Shown: piece after piece, positions 1 to 8,299 of the stretch
Layout: each line of letters starts with the position of its first letter
Numbering within the stretch: the stretch's first letter is position 1
Origin: Lindgomyces ingoldianus
Taxonomy: Eukaryota; Ascomycota; Dothideomycetes; Pleosporales; Lindgomycetaceae
Assembly: GCF_010093535.1 (NCBI RefSeq)
Contig: NW_022985181.1
Span: 1,177,838-1,209,174, forward strand
Direction: 5' to 3'
Length of the DNA stretch: 31,337 nt
Made by a program: the position numbers and the translations under genes
Notes under the pieces: model-generated
Seen by the model: the letters and a program-made list of their open reading frames with translations, nothing else
What the model was told of the DNA's origin: nothing
Database searches by the model: none

Positions 1-2624
1 ATGGCCTTCGAGCGTCTGGAGGCAGGGGCTCCATTTCTTTTGCATAGCTGGCTTTATTGTGACCCAGCCCGGCTCTTCTCTCTTAAAAAGACCTCTTATT
101 AGACTTTGAGTAGGACTAAACATAAGTGCAGACATATACACCTGAAGAGGACTGTTCTCTATTGCCCCCTTGTGATACATAGTGAATCGGCGTGCGTCTT
201 GAACGAGTTCGATTAACCCTGATGCATCTGATTGTCGCTATATTATCTTAGCATAAGCCCTTTTTAGATATTATTGTTAACCTAATATTTACCTGAACTA
301 TTGACTGAAGTTTTGTTATTGAAACAATTCCAGTCGGCATACTCTTGCAGAGGCTAAGAGCCTCGAGCCAATACAGGTACTTTCCCTGAAGAAAGCTGTC
401 GACAGCGCCTCCATCCTGCAGGTCAACTCTTTGATTTCCAGAACAGTTGACATTCCAGGCTTGGAGGTGATCAATCCAGTAGATACACGAGTAGCGTGAC
501 GCTGCTAATGGGTCTGGATCCCGCTGTTCAATGCTCCTAGCAGGATATCCAAACGCACTTAAGCTGTACATATCCCGGTGTAGCTTCTCTGACATAACTT
601 TAAGCGATCTTGAGTAGATTGTGTAGTGCGCCTCTTCTATTCCAGATGGGAAGATTTTCTCAAATGCATCTGTAAATAGAAAGTCCCTTGCGGATTGATG
701 TACGAAATAGATAGTGTCATCTCGAATAGTGAGGAGAGATCCACACTGGCCAATAATATCTCGTAACGACTTAAGATGATCCCGGATATCGTCAAGCATC
801 TCAACAAGAGATGTCAATTCTTTTAGTGTGATTGGCCGGTATACAGTCGCTATTAAAGCTAGTATTTGGTTGCAGAGACTAGCATCGTCTGATTTATATA
901 TCTGCTCTGTCATTCGCTTGTAAAGAGAATCCAATCCAGGTGGAAATTCTTTCAACCTTTTAATGACGTTCCATCGTGAAATCTCTTCAAGGTTTTGACA
1001 GACTAAAGCTACCCAGAGGAAGGTGTTGTGCGCATGCAAAGATAGATATTCTAATACAGCGTCTCGAGTTTTGTCGTCGTACATCTTCGTTGTTGCTAGC
1101 CGAAGCACTCTGTGTTGGATGAATGCGCTAACTGCTGTAGAAACAGACTCTGCATTTAGTTCTAGGCAGAGTCTTACCTTTTGCCCAGCCATCTTTAGAT
1201 ACTCCTCGATGTCAGGCCGATTGCGACTAGAGACAATCCACTTAACTCGAGAAGATATAGAGGATGTCTGGACTATAAAGTGCAACAGTTTTGGTAAATC
1301 CGCTATACATTCATCCAGCGCATCAATAATTAAGTAGGCGTTTAAGCTTCGGTCCTGCAGGATGTTTGTAAATATCTCAGTTAAGGCAACCCAGGCATTT
1401 TTATCCTCAAAGAGGGCCTTGCCAGCATGCTCGTACTTCTTCAGTATATGCGAGCAAAGCGATGGCTGCTGGTCAATGAGCATATACAGCAGACCTCGGA
1501 GCACAGCAGTGGGGGTGTTGCTTCGCAAGTCTATGGCCTCGATGAAGAAGTAGGACAGGATATGTGTCTCAGCCATTGGCTTCTCCAGTTCGTTGATGAT
1601 TCCACATAGTAACATTGTCTTGCCCTTACCAGGATCGCCCTTGATCCATAGCAATTGGCTCTGCGGATCGTTATGCCACTGTTGGAACTCGAGGTTTTCT
1701 AGGATCCAGCGGTACGAGTCCTCTATTAGCCCTTCCTTGGTTTCCTCAATGCGCTTCTTGTCAAGGCGGGGATCTGTCTCCCGCAGATCCTTCAGTAAGT
1801 TCCCGACCTGGAGGTTGGTTTGATGACTTTGATTATCTACTCAGGAAAAGAATTAGTTAGGCAAGGAACTATCAAACTCTGCTCTTACTTAAGAATTATG
1901 CTTGGACATACTGGAAATGTGGGAAGTTGGATTGATTGGGGGGCCTAGTTTACACCCGTCAAATCTAGACGTCTCTCATATCACACTAATTCTTCCTACC
2001 AATAGTTGCCCCGCCACTGATTACATATATATCTCCCGATCCTTTATGGAAGCTCGCGGTCCCTTGGTCAGCGATACACACGCTATCACCACTGCCGCTA
2101 TGTGTTAGGTGCACACTTCTAGCTTCGTCCGGGAGAGAGGTAGGCATTTTCTCCATTTCATTGATCGCCTCTTCAAGCTCCTTCATTTGAGCATTGGTAA
2201 CGGCTCCCGTAAGCCTCTCGCATGCAAGCACTTGGATGTCCAACAATATCCCTTCCATCAAACACTCCACTTTAGCCCCTTTCCCTAGTGTACCTAGGGC
2301 CTTCTTATATCGGTCGTACCACTTGTCGTCATCCTTTCGAATAACCCTCTGGAAAAGTTTCTGGAGATCCTGAGCCTTCTTATTGCATGACTGTAGAAGG
2401 GGTCTCAGTGAGTCCTGTGCAGACATGTCGAGTGTCTGTACCCTCTCTTTGGAGATTTGGAGGATATCGTTGACTAGCGGTAGTCGTGCAGCCACCTGGC
2501 GAAATGCATCTGGCTGGCCTTTCGCATCTTTGGTGGCATCATATACCGTTTTAGTTGCCTCGGTGATCGAGATGACGCCTGAAATCAGACTAATAACAGC
2601 CCCAGCCTCGATGAAGCCGGTCAT
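1..2624 (-). CDS. Fungal NACHT NLR (SesA-like N-terminus, WD40-type C-terminus expected), 3' end outside window
   Basis: The gene reads leftward in three exons: 2624-2000, 1836-293 and 237-1, and continues past base 1. This gives about 802 residues. The ATG at 2622-2624 has A at -3. Residues 1-150 resemble the SesA N-terminal domain (VAARLPLVNDIL, 44-55). A Gly-Ser-Gly linker follows (173-205). The NACHT NTPase has Walker A GDPGKGKT (275-282), Walker B LIIDALDEC (377-385), sensor-like VSSRNRP (410-416), FLWV (481-484) and HQSARDFLF (588-596). Exon 3 adds 79 codons with DARRF and MYHKGAIE motifs and ends LQTLEGH, which in this family leads straight into WD40 repeats. Known relatives are STAND-class cytosolic sensors used in heterokaryon incompatibility and innate recognition: ligand binding to the repeats drives NACHT oligomerisation. 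The ligand here is unknown. Codons look normal, with no RIP-type stops, unlike the transposons beside it. Confidence 0.93.
238..292 (-). other. Intron 2 of the NLR gene
   Basis: This 55-base intron has donor CAG|GTAAAT at 292 and acceptor ATATAG ending at 238, in phase 0. The unspliced frame ends at 248, just short of the acceptor. Splicing restores a frame that is open to base 1 and carries family-typical residues, beginning RQSDASGLIELVQDARRF. A GCTAAG sequence 15-20 bases before the acceptor is a weak branch-site candidate. Confidence 0.85.
1837..1999 (-). other. Intron 1 of the NLR gene
   Basis: The donor is GTAGGA at 1999 and the acceptor is GTAG ending at 1837. A CTAAC branch-site motif followed by a TTCTTTTCC pyrimidine tract lies just before the acceptor. 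Splicing joins one base of exon 1 (G) to AT of exon 2, restoring an Asp codon in frame. An alternative acceptor three bases earlier (exon starting at 1839) keeps the frame and adds one Val. Without splicing the exon 1 frame stops at 1988-1986. Confidence 0.8.
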
Positions 2625-3575
2625 GATAGGTAGTTGACGACGATCTTAGTGAGCGTATGTTAGGCGGTTGAATGTGCTAGAACTATAAGTATTTGACAAC
2701 ACAGCGAAGTATAGCCTTTAGACTTACAAAACCGGACGATGCTGCCCGGTGAGATCGAGATGCGCAAAGAGCGTTTGCCAAGGAGCGAGGCTCAGAGAAC
2801 TCAATACTTTGGTATAAACATAAGGGGTAATGGCAGACAACTGAACGAGTTATATTTTATTCTCTCGGCCTAATGAATGAGAACGCAGCGCATTTTCCGC
2901 ACGTTTATTATTCCTTCGCGGCGCGCTCAGCAATGAGGAGATGGTGGGGTTTGCGTGGAATAACAAAGCCTAGGCCCTGGATCTATGAGGGCTAGAACAC
3001 ACCTAGCAAAGCATAGGCATGGGTTGCGCTTCGTCTAACGCCCCCAAAACAACAGCTTAGAAGGCGTCAGCGAATCCTTTTCTGTTTTTGCTTTTTGCGG
3101 TCGTGAATATCTGTCGGCGAGCTGCATGATGCGATTTTAGTCTCACCGGACTCGCACGACCACGTCAACAACACAAGCATAGGCAGCAGGTAGGCAGCTG
3201 AGAAAGACGGAAATATTCAGCGCAGTACTATCATTTTTCATTTAAATGTCTTCGCGTTAAGGGCGGAAAGTTGAGCAGATCAGCTTTGGAGCGCTTTAGG
3301 CATGATGCAGAAGGTGAGATAGCTTAGGCCTTGCGGATAGCATGCTACGGCGGACTGTTAGCTGGTGAAGGAAAAAACTAATCGCTAATTTAAAAATTCT
3401 TTACCCTGCACCTAATTATAGCCTTTAGCTACTTATAACTTTATAATTATTTTATACACGTTTATACATGTTAATTTTATAATGCCTAGTAAGTGTGTCA
3501 GATTGAAGCACTGTTTCTGGGCTTCCTGAGATGAATGATGGGTTTGGATATGATGTATGGGATGATGATTGATTG
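2625..3575. other. Intergenic region upstream of the NLR, no gene seen
   Basis: No credible reading frame or RNA gene was seen. The left part has ordinary base composition and must hold the promoter and 5' UTR of the NLR, which reads leftward, but no core promoter motif is clear enough to call. From about 3360 the sequence becomes AT-rich as it approaches the transposon at 3578, yet it keeps CpA and is not obviously mutated by RIP. Confidence 0.6.
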
Positions 3576-3577
3576 TA

Positions 3578-3637
3578 ACGTACCTAACGGGTTGGCCGGC
3601 CACACGGGTTGGCCGGCCACTTTTGCCAAGCCCCCAC
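3578..3637 (+). repeat. Left terminal inverted repeat with internal 17-bp duplication
   Basis: It matches the reverse complement of 5727-5769 over 43 bases with one difference, apart from an extra tandem copy of ACGGGTTGGCCGGCCAC (3587-3603 and 3604-3620). Each copy contains the 8-bp palindrome GGCCGGCC. It is GC-rich and not mutated by RIP, unlike the element's interior. Confidence 0.92.
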
Positions 3638-3689
3638 CACACTCTACGTATCTACATAATGCCTTAACAACAACACTAGATTAAATCTT

Positions 3690-5660
3690 CTAAAGAACGT
3701 TAGATACAGCTTACTCTTTAGGCTCTTAAATAAGACTTAAAACTCTCCTTACAACGCGCTGCAACTATCTATAATGTCTCTCACACAACACTAAGCGATT
3801 AACGCGCTAGAAAGCCTTTAGAAGCAGAATGCTGGCCTAAATTAAGGAATCTAACTAAGCTTAAGAAGAAGGTAGTTGTTAAGTACATACTTAAGCTTAT
3901 TACGCGCGGATTTCCCCCTAGGCTTGCAGCTGTAGCTGATATAGCCAATTCCTTGCGCGCAGAGCGTAATCTAGGCCAGGTTAGCTTAAACTGGCCTAGT
4001 ATGTGGGTTAAGCACTGCCCTAAGTTTACAATAAAGTTTAATCGCAAGTACAATTACAAGAGAGCGCTCTGCAAGGATCTAGAGGTTATCTAGGGCTAGT
4101 TTTGCCTAGTAGCTAATGTAACAACCGGCTATCCGGGTGTTTCCTAGGCTGTCGTAGACTGGCCTAGACTGCACTAGGCAGTCCTGGACAACTCCCAAAC
4201 CGTGCCGTCAACCCCGCACTTCCCAGACAATGCCTACCTCGCCTAAAAAGCCAGGCATCCTAGACAGGTAATACTTTAAACTAGACCTACAGCATACTAG
4301 ATCTGTCGCTACCAGCGCTGCTGTGCCTAGCTCTCTAGAGAAGTATATAGCCAGTTGTAGAAGCCCTCTTTAGATAGCAGAGGATCGCCTTAGGAATTAG
4401 GCGGGTACTAATTGTACTTCTATGTCACAGTTACGCTCTTATTAGTTAATACACCTCTTGATTGCAAAGTATATACCCTGTTTTTTACAGCTAACATAAA
4501 AGCTAAGTATAGTATCTAGGATAAAGACACGTATAACTTTAACAAGTTAGGCTTTATAATAAGCTAGATATTAACTAGAGCAGTTGTTACAGCTTTAGAG
4601 AGATAAGGATAGCTAAAGGCAATATAGTAAGGTAATAGGGAGTAGACAACAGTTATCTAGGGCATTAACGCAACAGGGTGGGCTATTCTACCTTTTATTA
4701 TCTTTAAGGGCTGCTATCACCTCTCTGCCTAGTACAAGAAGGAGAATCTACTTTAGAACTAGGTTATTGCAGTCTCTAAAAACAGCTAGACAATAAATAA
4801 GCTTAGGCTGTAGTAGTTAAAGCACTTTAATAAGCATACAAAGAGAAGGGTTATAAGAGCTACAACTTGCTTAATTTCTAGCAGTACTATAAAGAGAATA
4901 AGATTATTACTATCTATATGCTTCTGCACTTATTGCACCTTTTACAGCCTTTTAATGTAGGTTGTTTTACCCTTCTAAAGAAGGTGTATAGGCGCTAAGC
5001 TAAAGATCTTATGTGTAACTAGATTACTTATATTATAAAACTTAAGTTTCTACTATGCTTTATACGCGCCTATAATGCAGTAATTACTTTTAGTAATATC
5101 TAAGAAGGGTTTTAAAGCGCTAGTTTAGTTCTATTTAACCTAGAACAGGTTAAAATAGCCCTTAATGTCTAGTTACATACTTTATTACTACTACTGCCTA
5201 TTAATAACAAGCTTTAGTAGTTGTAAACCTTAAGCAATACCTTTAAATTTAGGTTGTAATTAATGCTTGTAAAGGTAAGAATTTAGAGGCATGTAGATAG
5301 CTTACTAACGTCTATAGTAAAGGCCTTTAAGAAGGTCTTAAAGAGGGCAGCAATTATTGCACATAAGCTAGTGTTAGCGCAAAAGAAGATTACAGAGCTT
5401 TAAGCAGTAAATAAGGCTGCTACGTAACATAAATTGCATAAAAGGAAGCAGATTTAGGCAGAAAAGACCTTAATAGTTAAGGATAGAGCTTGTCTAACTA
5501 CTCTAAAGGAGTTTAAAGCGCGTAGTAATAGGAAGAAGCTAAAGACGCAGGTGCGCGCTAAAGGAGGTAAGCTAAGTTAAAGGCAATGCAGGCAGTGTAA
5601 TTAGACTAGGCATAACTTGCGTACGTGTAAGAAAGTAGCAGAAGTAGACTCTAAATAATA
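3690..5660 (+). pseudogene. Fot1-like transposase remnant (HTH, DDE, zinc knuckle)
   Basis: Read on the plus strand through its stops, the frame gives a helix-turn-helix stretch (RAATIYNV, about 3755-3780). Next comes a CENP-B-type segment (GFPPRLAAVADIANSLRAER, about 3910-3967) that leads to LNWPSMWVKHCPK. After the nested LTR, DTYNFNKLGF (about 4527-4556) corresponds to the first catalytic Asp region, now Asn. LLQPFNVGCF (about 4935-4965) corresponds to the last catalytic Asp region, also Asn. A C-terminal CX2CX4HX4C zinc knuckle is present at about 5587-5628. Asp-to-Asn changes and Gln/Trp-to-stop changes are what RIP produces. The second catalytic residue could not be placed. The exact start is uncertain. 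Confidence 0.88.
4117..4489. mobile_element. Solo LTR nested in the transposase
   Basis: It begins TGTAACAACC and ends TTTTTTACA (TG...CA termini), with 5-bp direct duplications GCTAA at 4112-4116 and 4490-4494. Removing the LTR and one duplication restores the transposase frame exactly (VAN then IKAKY). No internal retrotransposon sequence is present, so it is a solo LTR left by recombination. It is less AT-rich than its surroundings. The orientation and superfamily of the parent element cannot be told. Confidence 0.88.
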
Positions 5661-5726
5661 TCTTATGTTGTATTACTCTATACAGGGCTAAAGTGGGCTG
5701 TTTTGCGCCAGAATAGGGTGGTTTTA

Positions 5727-5769
5727 GTGGGGGCTTGGCAAAAGTGGCCGGCCAACCTGTTAGGTACGT
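5727..5769 (-). repeat. Right terminal inverted repeat
   Basis: A 43-bp partner of the left repeat, holding one GGCCGGCC palindrome where the left end has two. It is followed by the TA target duplication at 5770-5771. Confidence 0.92.
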
Positions 5770-5771
5770 TA

Positions 5772-5876
5772 TATAAAGCCTTAATTTTTTAATTTTTTTT
5801 TATAAATAAAATTAGATCTTTTATAGAAAACTTAAACTTTTAAATTTACTTTTTTTATAGATAATTATTAATATAT
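5772..5876. other. AT-rich spacer, nothing recognised
   Basis: About 100 bases of A/T runs between the Fot1-type element and the small LTR-flanked element. Its last five bases (TATAT, 5872-5876) are the left target duplication of that element. Confidence 0.6.
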
Positions 5877-5953
5877 TGTTGCGTTTGCTAAAAGGTCAAC
5901 CTCCTAGCTAGCACAGCAGAAGGATATATGTAGACGGATAGCTGTACGCAACA
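5877..5953. repeat. Left 77-bp terminal direct repeat of the miniature element
   Basis: Same length as its partner at 6219-6295, differing at only a few sites. The differences are of transition type (for example gtcaacctcc against gttaaccttc). Confidence 0.85.
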
Positions 5954-6218
5954 CACCCCCTAGCTTAAACTGTGGAACAAGAGAGGTAAAATATAGTAAA
6001 ACAACCTTAACACACCCTCTCTAGCCTAAGCAACAGAACTTAGAGACAGATCTAGTAAGGTAGCCTCTATAATAGACGCACTGCCTAAATGCTCTTTGCT
6101 AAGCGTAGGAATTAAACACGCAGTGCTCTAGGATAATGCAATCCTATTAGTAGAGCAGAGGTGTACAAATTTTTTAAGCGCTAACTATCTACACTACGCT
6201 GCAAACTAGGCTTATAAC

Positions 6219-6295
6219 TGTTGCGTTTGCTAAAAGGTTAACCTTCTAGCTAGCACAGCAGAAGGATATATGTAGACAGATAGCTGTACGCGACA
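6219..6295. repeat. Right 77-bp terminal direct repeat of the miniature element
   Basis: Partner of 5877-5953. Its last bases read CGCGACA where the left copy has CGCAACA. Confidence 0.85.
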
Positions 6296-6300
6296 TATAT

Positions 6301-6696
6301 TTATAAAAATGCTATAACTTTTACTCTAATAAGTTATATAGTAGTTAGTAAAAAGGCTTTATTTTTTTTCTCTAGCTTAATAGCTAGATTCTGTAGGCTA
6401 TGTAGTAGTACTTCTAACATTTTATTAGACTTAACTATGTTTATATATTTTTTATACTCTAGTTTTAACTTAAGCTTTATAAGTCTTAAAGAATTTTTAG
6501 TGTTATTAGACAGCACACTGTAGACATAGACATCTGTATTAGGACTTTATATAGTTTACTTAAACTCTACTGCGTCTTCTAAGGCTACCTTAGTATACTT
6601 TAGCATACTATAGTTTTTTACACTTTAAATAACATATGTTGTATATAAAAGTTTAGCTTTAGATTAAACTAATTAATTTAAAGTAAACTTAAATAT
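6301..6696 (-). pseudogene. Unidentified degenerate reading frame in RIP-mutated DNA
   Basis: On the minus strand a frame runs from about 6607 to 6334. It has two stop codons near its start and then about 60 open codons rich in Lys, Leu and Glu (for example SLQNLAIKLEKKN). A run this long without a stop is uncommon in such TA-rich DNA, and the charged, helical composition suggests an eroded coding region of an old transposon. I do not recognise the family. Before the copia insertion it was contiguous with 19291 onward, where another minus-strand remnant lies. Confidence 0.4.
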
Positions 6697-6701
6697 ATTA
6701 A

Positions 6702-6981
6702 TGTTAAATAGGCTCTAACAGCTAGCTGCTTATAGTATAAGCACTTAAGTAGCAAGAGTAAGAGTGGTGTACAGTGTGCACAGCGTACAAGGTAGGTAAG
6801 GTAAGGGCAACATGTTTCTAGTTCTATTGCTTTTATCTTTTCTCTGTATAGAGAAAAAAAGGGATATCTAGATATTTACGCATAAAGGTTTACGCATAAG
6901 CATTATATAACATAGATATGTGATCCTGCTTATGCGCAATTGCTTATATCTAGGCTATAACACTGCTGCTGTGTACAGACA
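6702..6981 (-). repeat. 3' LTR of copia copy 1
   Basis: 280 bp, starting TGTTAAATAGG and ending GTACAGACA as read on the plus strand. Compared with 19006-19285 its right-hand half is strongly changed from C/G to T/A (for example TATATAACATAGATATGTG against TATGTGACATAGATACGTG). Confidence 0.92.
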
Positions 6982-7716
6982 CTAGCAACTTTTCTTTTTG
7001 TCTAAAGAGTTGCCTTCTGTACGCGTTACCTCCTTTTTGTCTATATAGGTCTATCTAATTACATTCTGCCTTTACTTTACCTTTATTTATTAAGACTTGC
7101 CTTAGTAATGCTGTGCGTTAAGATAGGCTAGTTGCGCTATGTAAATAGCTCTTCTTTTCTTTATCCTTTACTTTTTAAGCCTTACTGTATAATCCCCTAG
7201 CTCTTTTTTTTTTTTATACAGTGCTAGCAGTGACAGATTCTTATAATAAGAAAGATAAGTGTGTATAATATAAAAAATAAAAATAAAACAAAAGAAAATA
7301 GGCCTTATACAAAGGTGTTATTAGTCTAGTTAGTCTAAGGCATCTTTGCGCACAAGATCTAGCTAGTCCACAGATGCTTCTATCTAGACAGAAAGGCAGT
7401 TAGTTAAGACTACTAATTAAAGAGCCTAGTTTAGTGTTTTCTTTATACATACATCTACTAAGTTATCTTTACTATTAATTTACTTAATCTTAGCAATTTC
7501 CCTTTTTTTATATAATTTATAGAGTAACATAATGTTAATTATAAGTTACTTTTTACTAGTAGTGCTTAGCTTAATAAAGTAATTATATAAAGACTTTAAA
7601 TTTATGCAGATTACTACTAAGATTAGTAGTAGTTTAAGTGTTTATATAATTTACTATAAAGTTATACTAAAAGTAATTACATTATTAAACCTTTTAACTA
7701 TTTTATATAGTTTACT

Positions 7717-7982
7717 TGTTAAATAGACTCTCTGCTAGCTAGCACTTAGTGTCAGCAAATGCGTACAAGACAGAGAGGTTTGCACAGTGTAAACATTACA
7801 CAGGGGTGTTAGGTAACTAGTGTTAATTACTTCTTATTTTTCCTCTATACAGAGGAAAAGAGGGATATCTAGATGTTTGCGCACAGAGGTTCGCGCACAA
7901 GCATTATGTGACATAGATACGTGATCCTGCTTGTGCGTGATCGCTTGTATCTAGGCCGCGACACTGCTGCTGCGTACAGACA
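7717..7982 (-). repeat. 3' LTR of copia copy 2
   Basis: 266 bp, same length as 13639-13904. The part near 7860-7982 is similar to the LTRs of copies 1 and 3, while the part near 7717-7840 is different from them. Confidence 0.92.
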
Positions 7983-8299
7983 CTAGTAACTTTTCTTTTT
8001 ATCTAAAAAGTTGCCTTCTGTACGCGTTACCTCCTTTCTGTCTGTGTAGGTCTATCTAATTATGTTCTGCCTTTACTCTACCTTATTTATTAGGACTTAC
8101 CTTAGTAATGCTGTGCGTTAGAATAGGCTAGTTATACTATATAAATAGCTTTTTTCTTCTTTATCCTTTGCTTTTTAAGCCTTGCTGTATAATCCTCTAG
8201 CTTTCTTCTTTTTTTATACAGTGCTAACAGTAACAGATCTTTATAATAAAAAAGATAAGTGCGTATAATATAAAAAAAAAAAAAAATAAAAAAAAAATA

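Larger units (their letters stand above)
3578..5769 (+). mobile_element. Fot1/pogo-type (Tc1-mariner superfamily) DNA transposon, RIP-inactivated
   Basis: The ends are inverted repeats (3578-3637 and 5727-5769) starting ACGTACCTAAC and flanked by TA on both sides (3576-3577, 5770-5771), the target duplication of this superfamily. The interior encodes a recognisable plus-strand transposase broken by many TAG and TAA codons. The present length is 2192 bp. Removing the nested solo LTR and one 5-bp duplication leaves about 1.8 kb, close to the usual Fot1 size. The element is non-autonomous now. Confidence 0.92.
5877..6295. mobile_element. TRIM-like miniature LTR element
   Basis: Two 77-bp direct repeats (5877-5953 and 6219-6295) flank a 265-bp middle. 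The unit starts TGTTGCGT, and its first copy ends ACGCAACA, an 8-bp inverted pair at the ends. The 5-bp duplication TATAT lies at 5872-5876 and 6296-6300. The middle has no coding potential, as in terminal-repeat retrotransposons in miniature. A primer-binding site and polypurine tract are not obvious, so an LTR mechanism is inferred from the termini and duplication only. Such an element would be mobilised by proteins from a full-length relative. Confidence 0.8.

Noticed and set aside
1023..2637. Several plus-strand frames of 60-104 codons opposite the NLR
   Set aside because: They lie antisense to conserved NACHT and SesA-like coding sequence and have no recognisable features of their own.
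3433..4053. Minus-strand frames of 69 and 84 codons around the left transposon end
   Set aside because: One spans the inverted repeat and flank. The other is antisense to the transposase remnant, whose plus-strand reading matches a known family.
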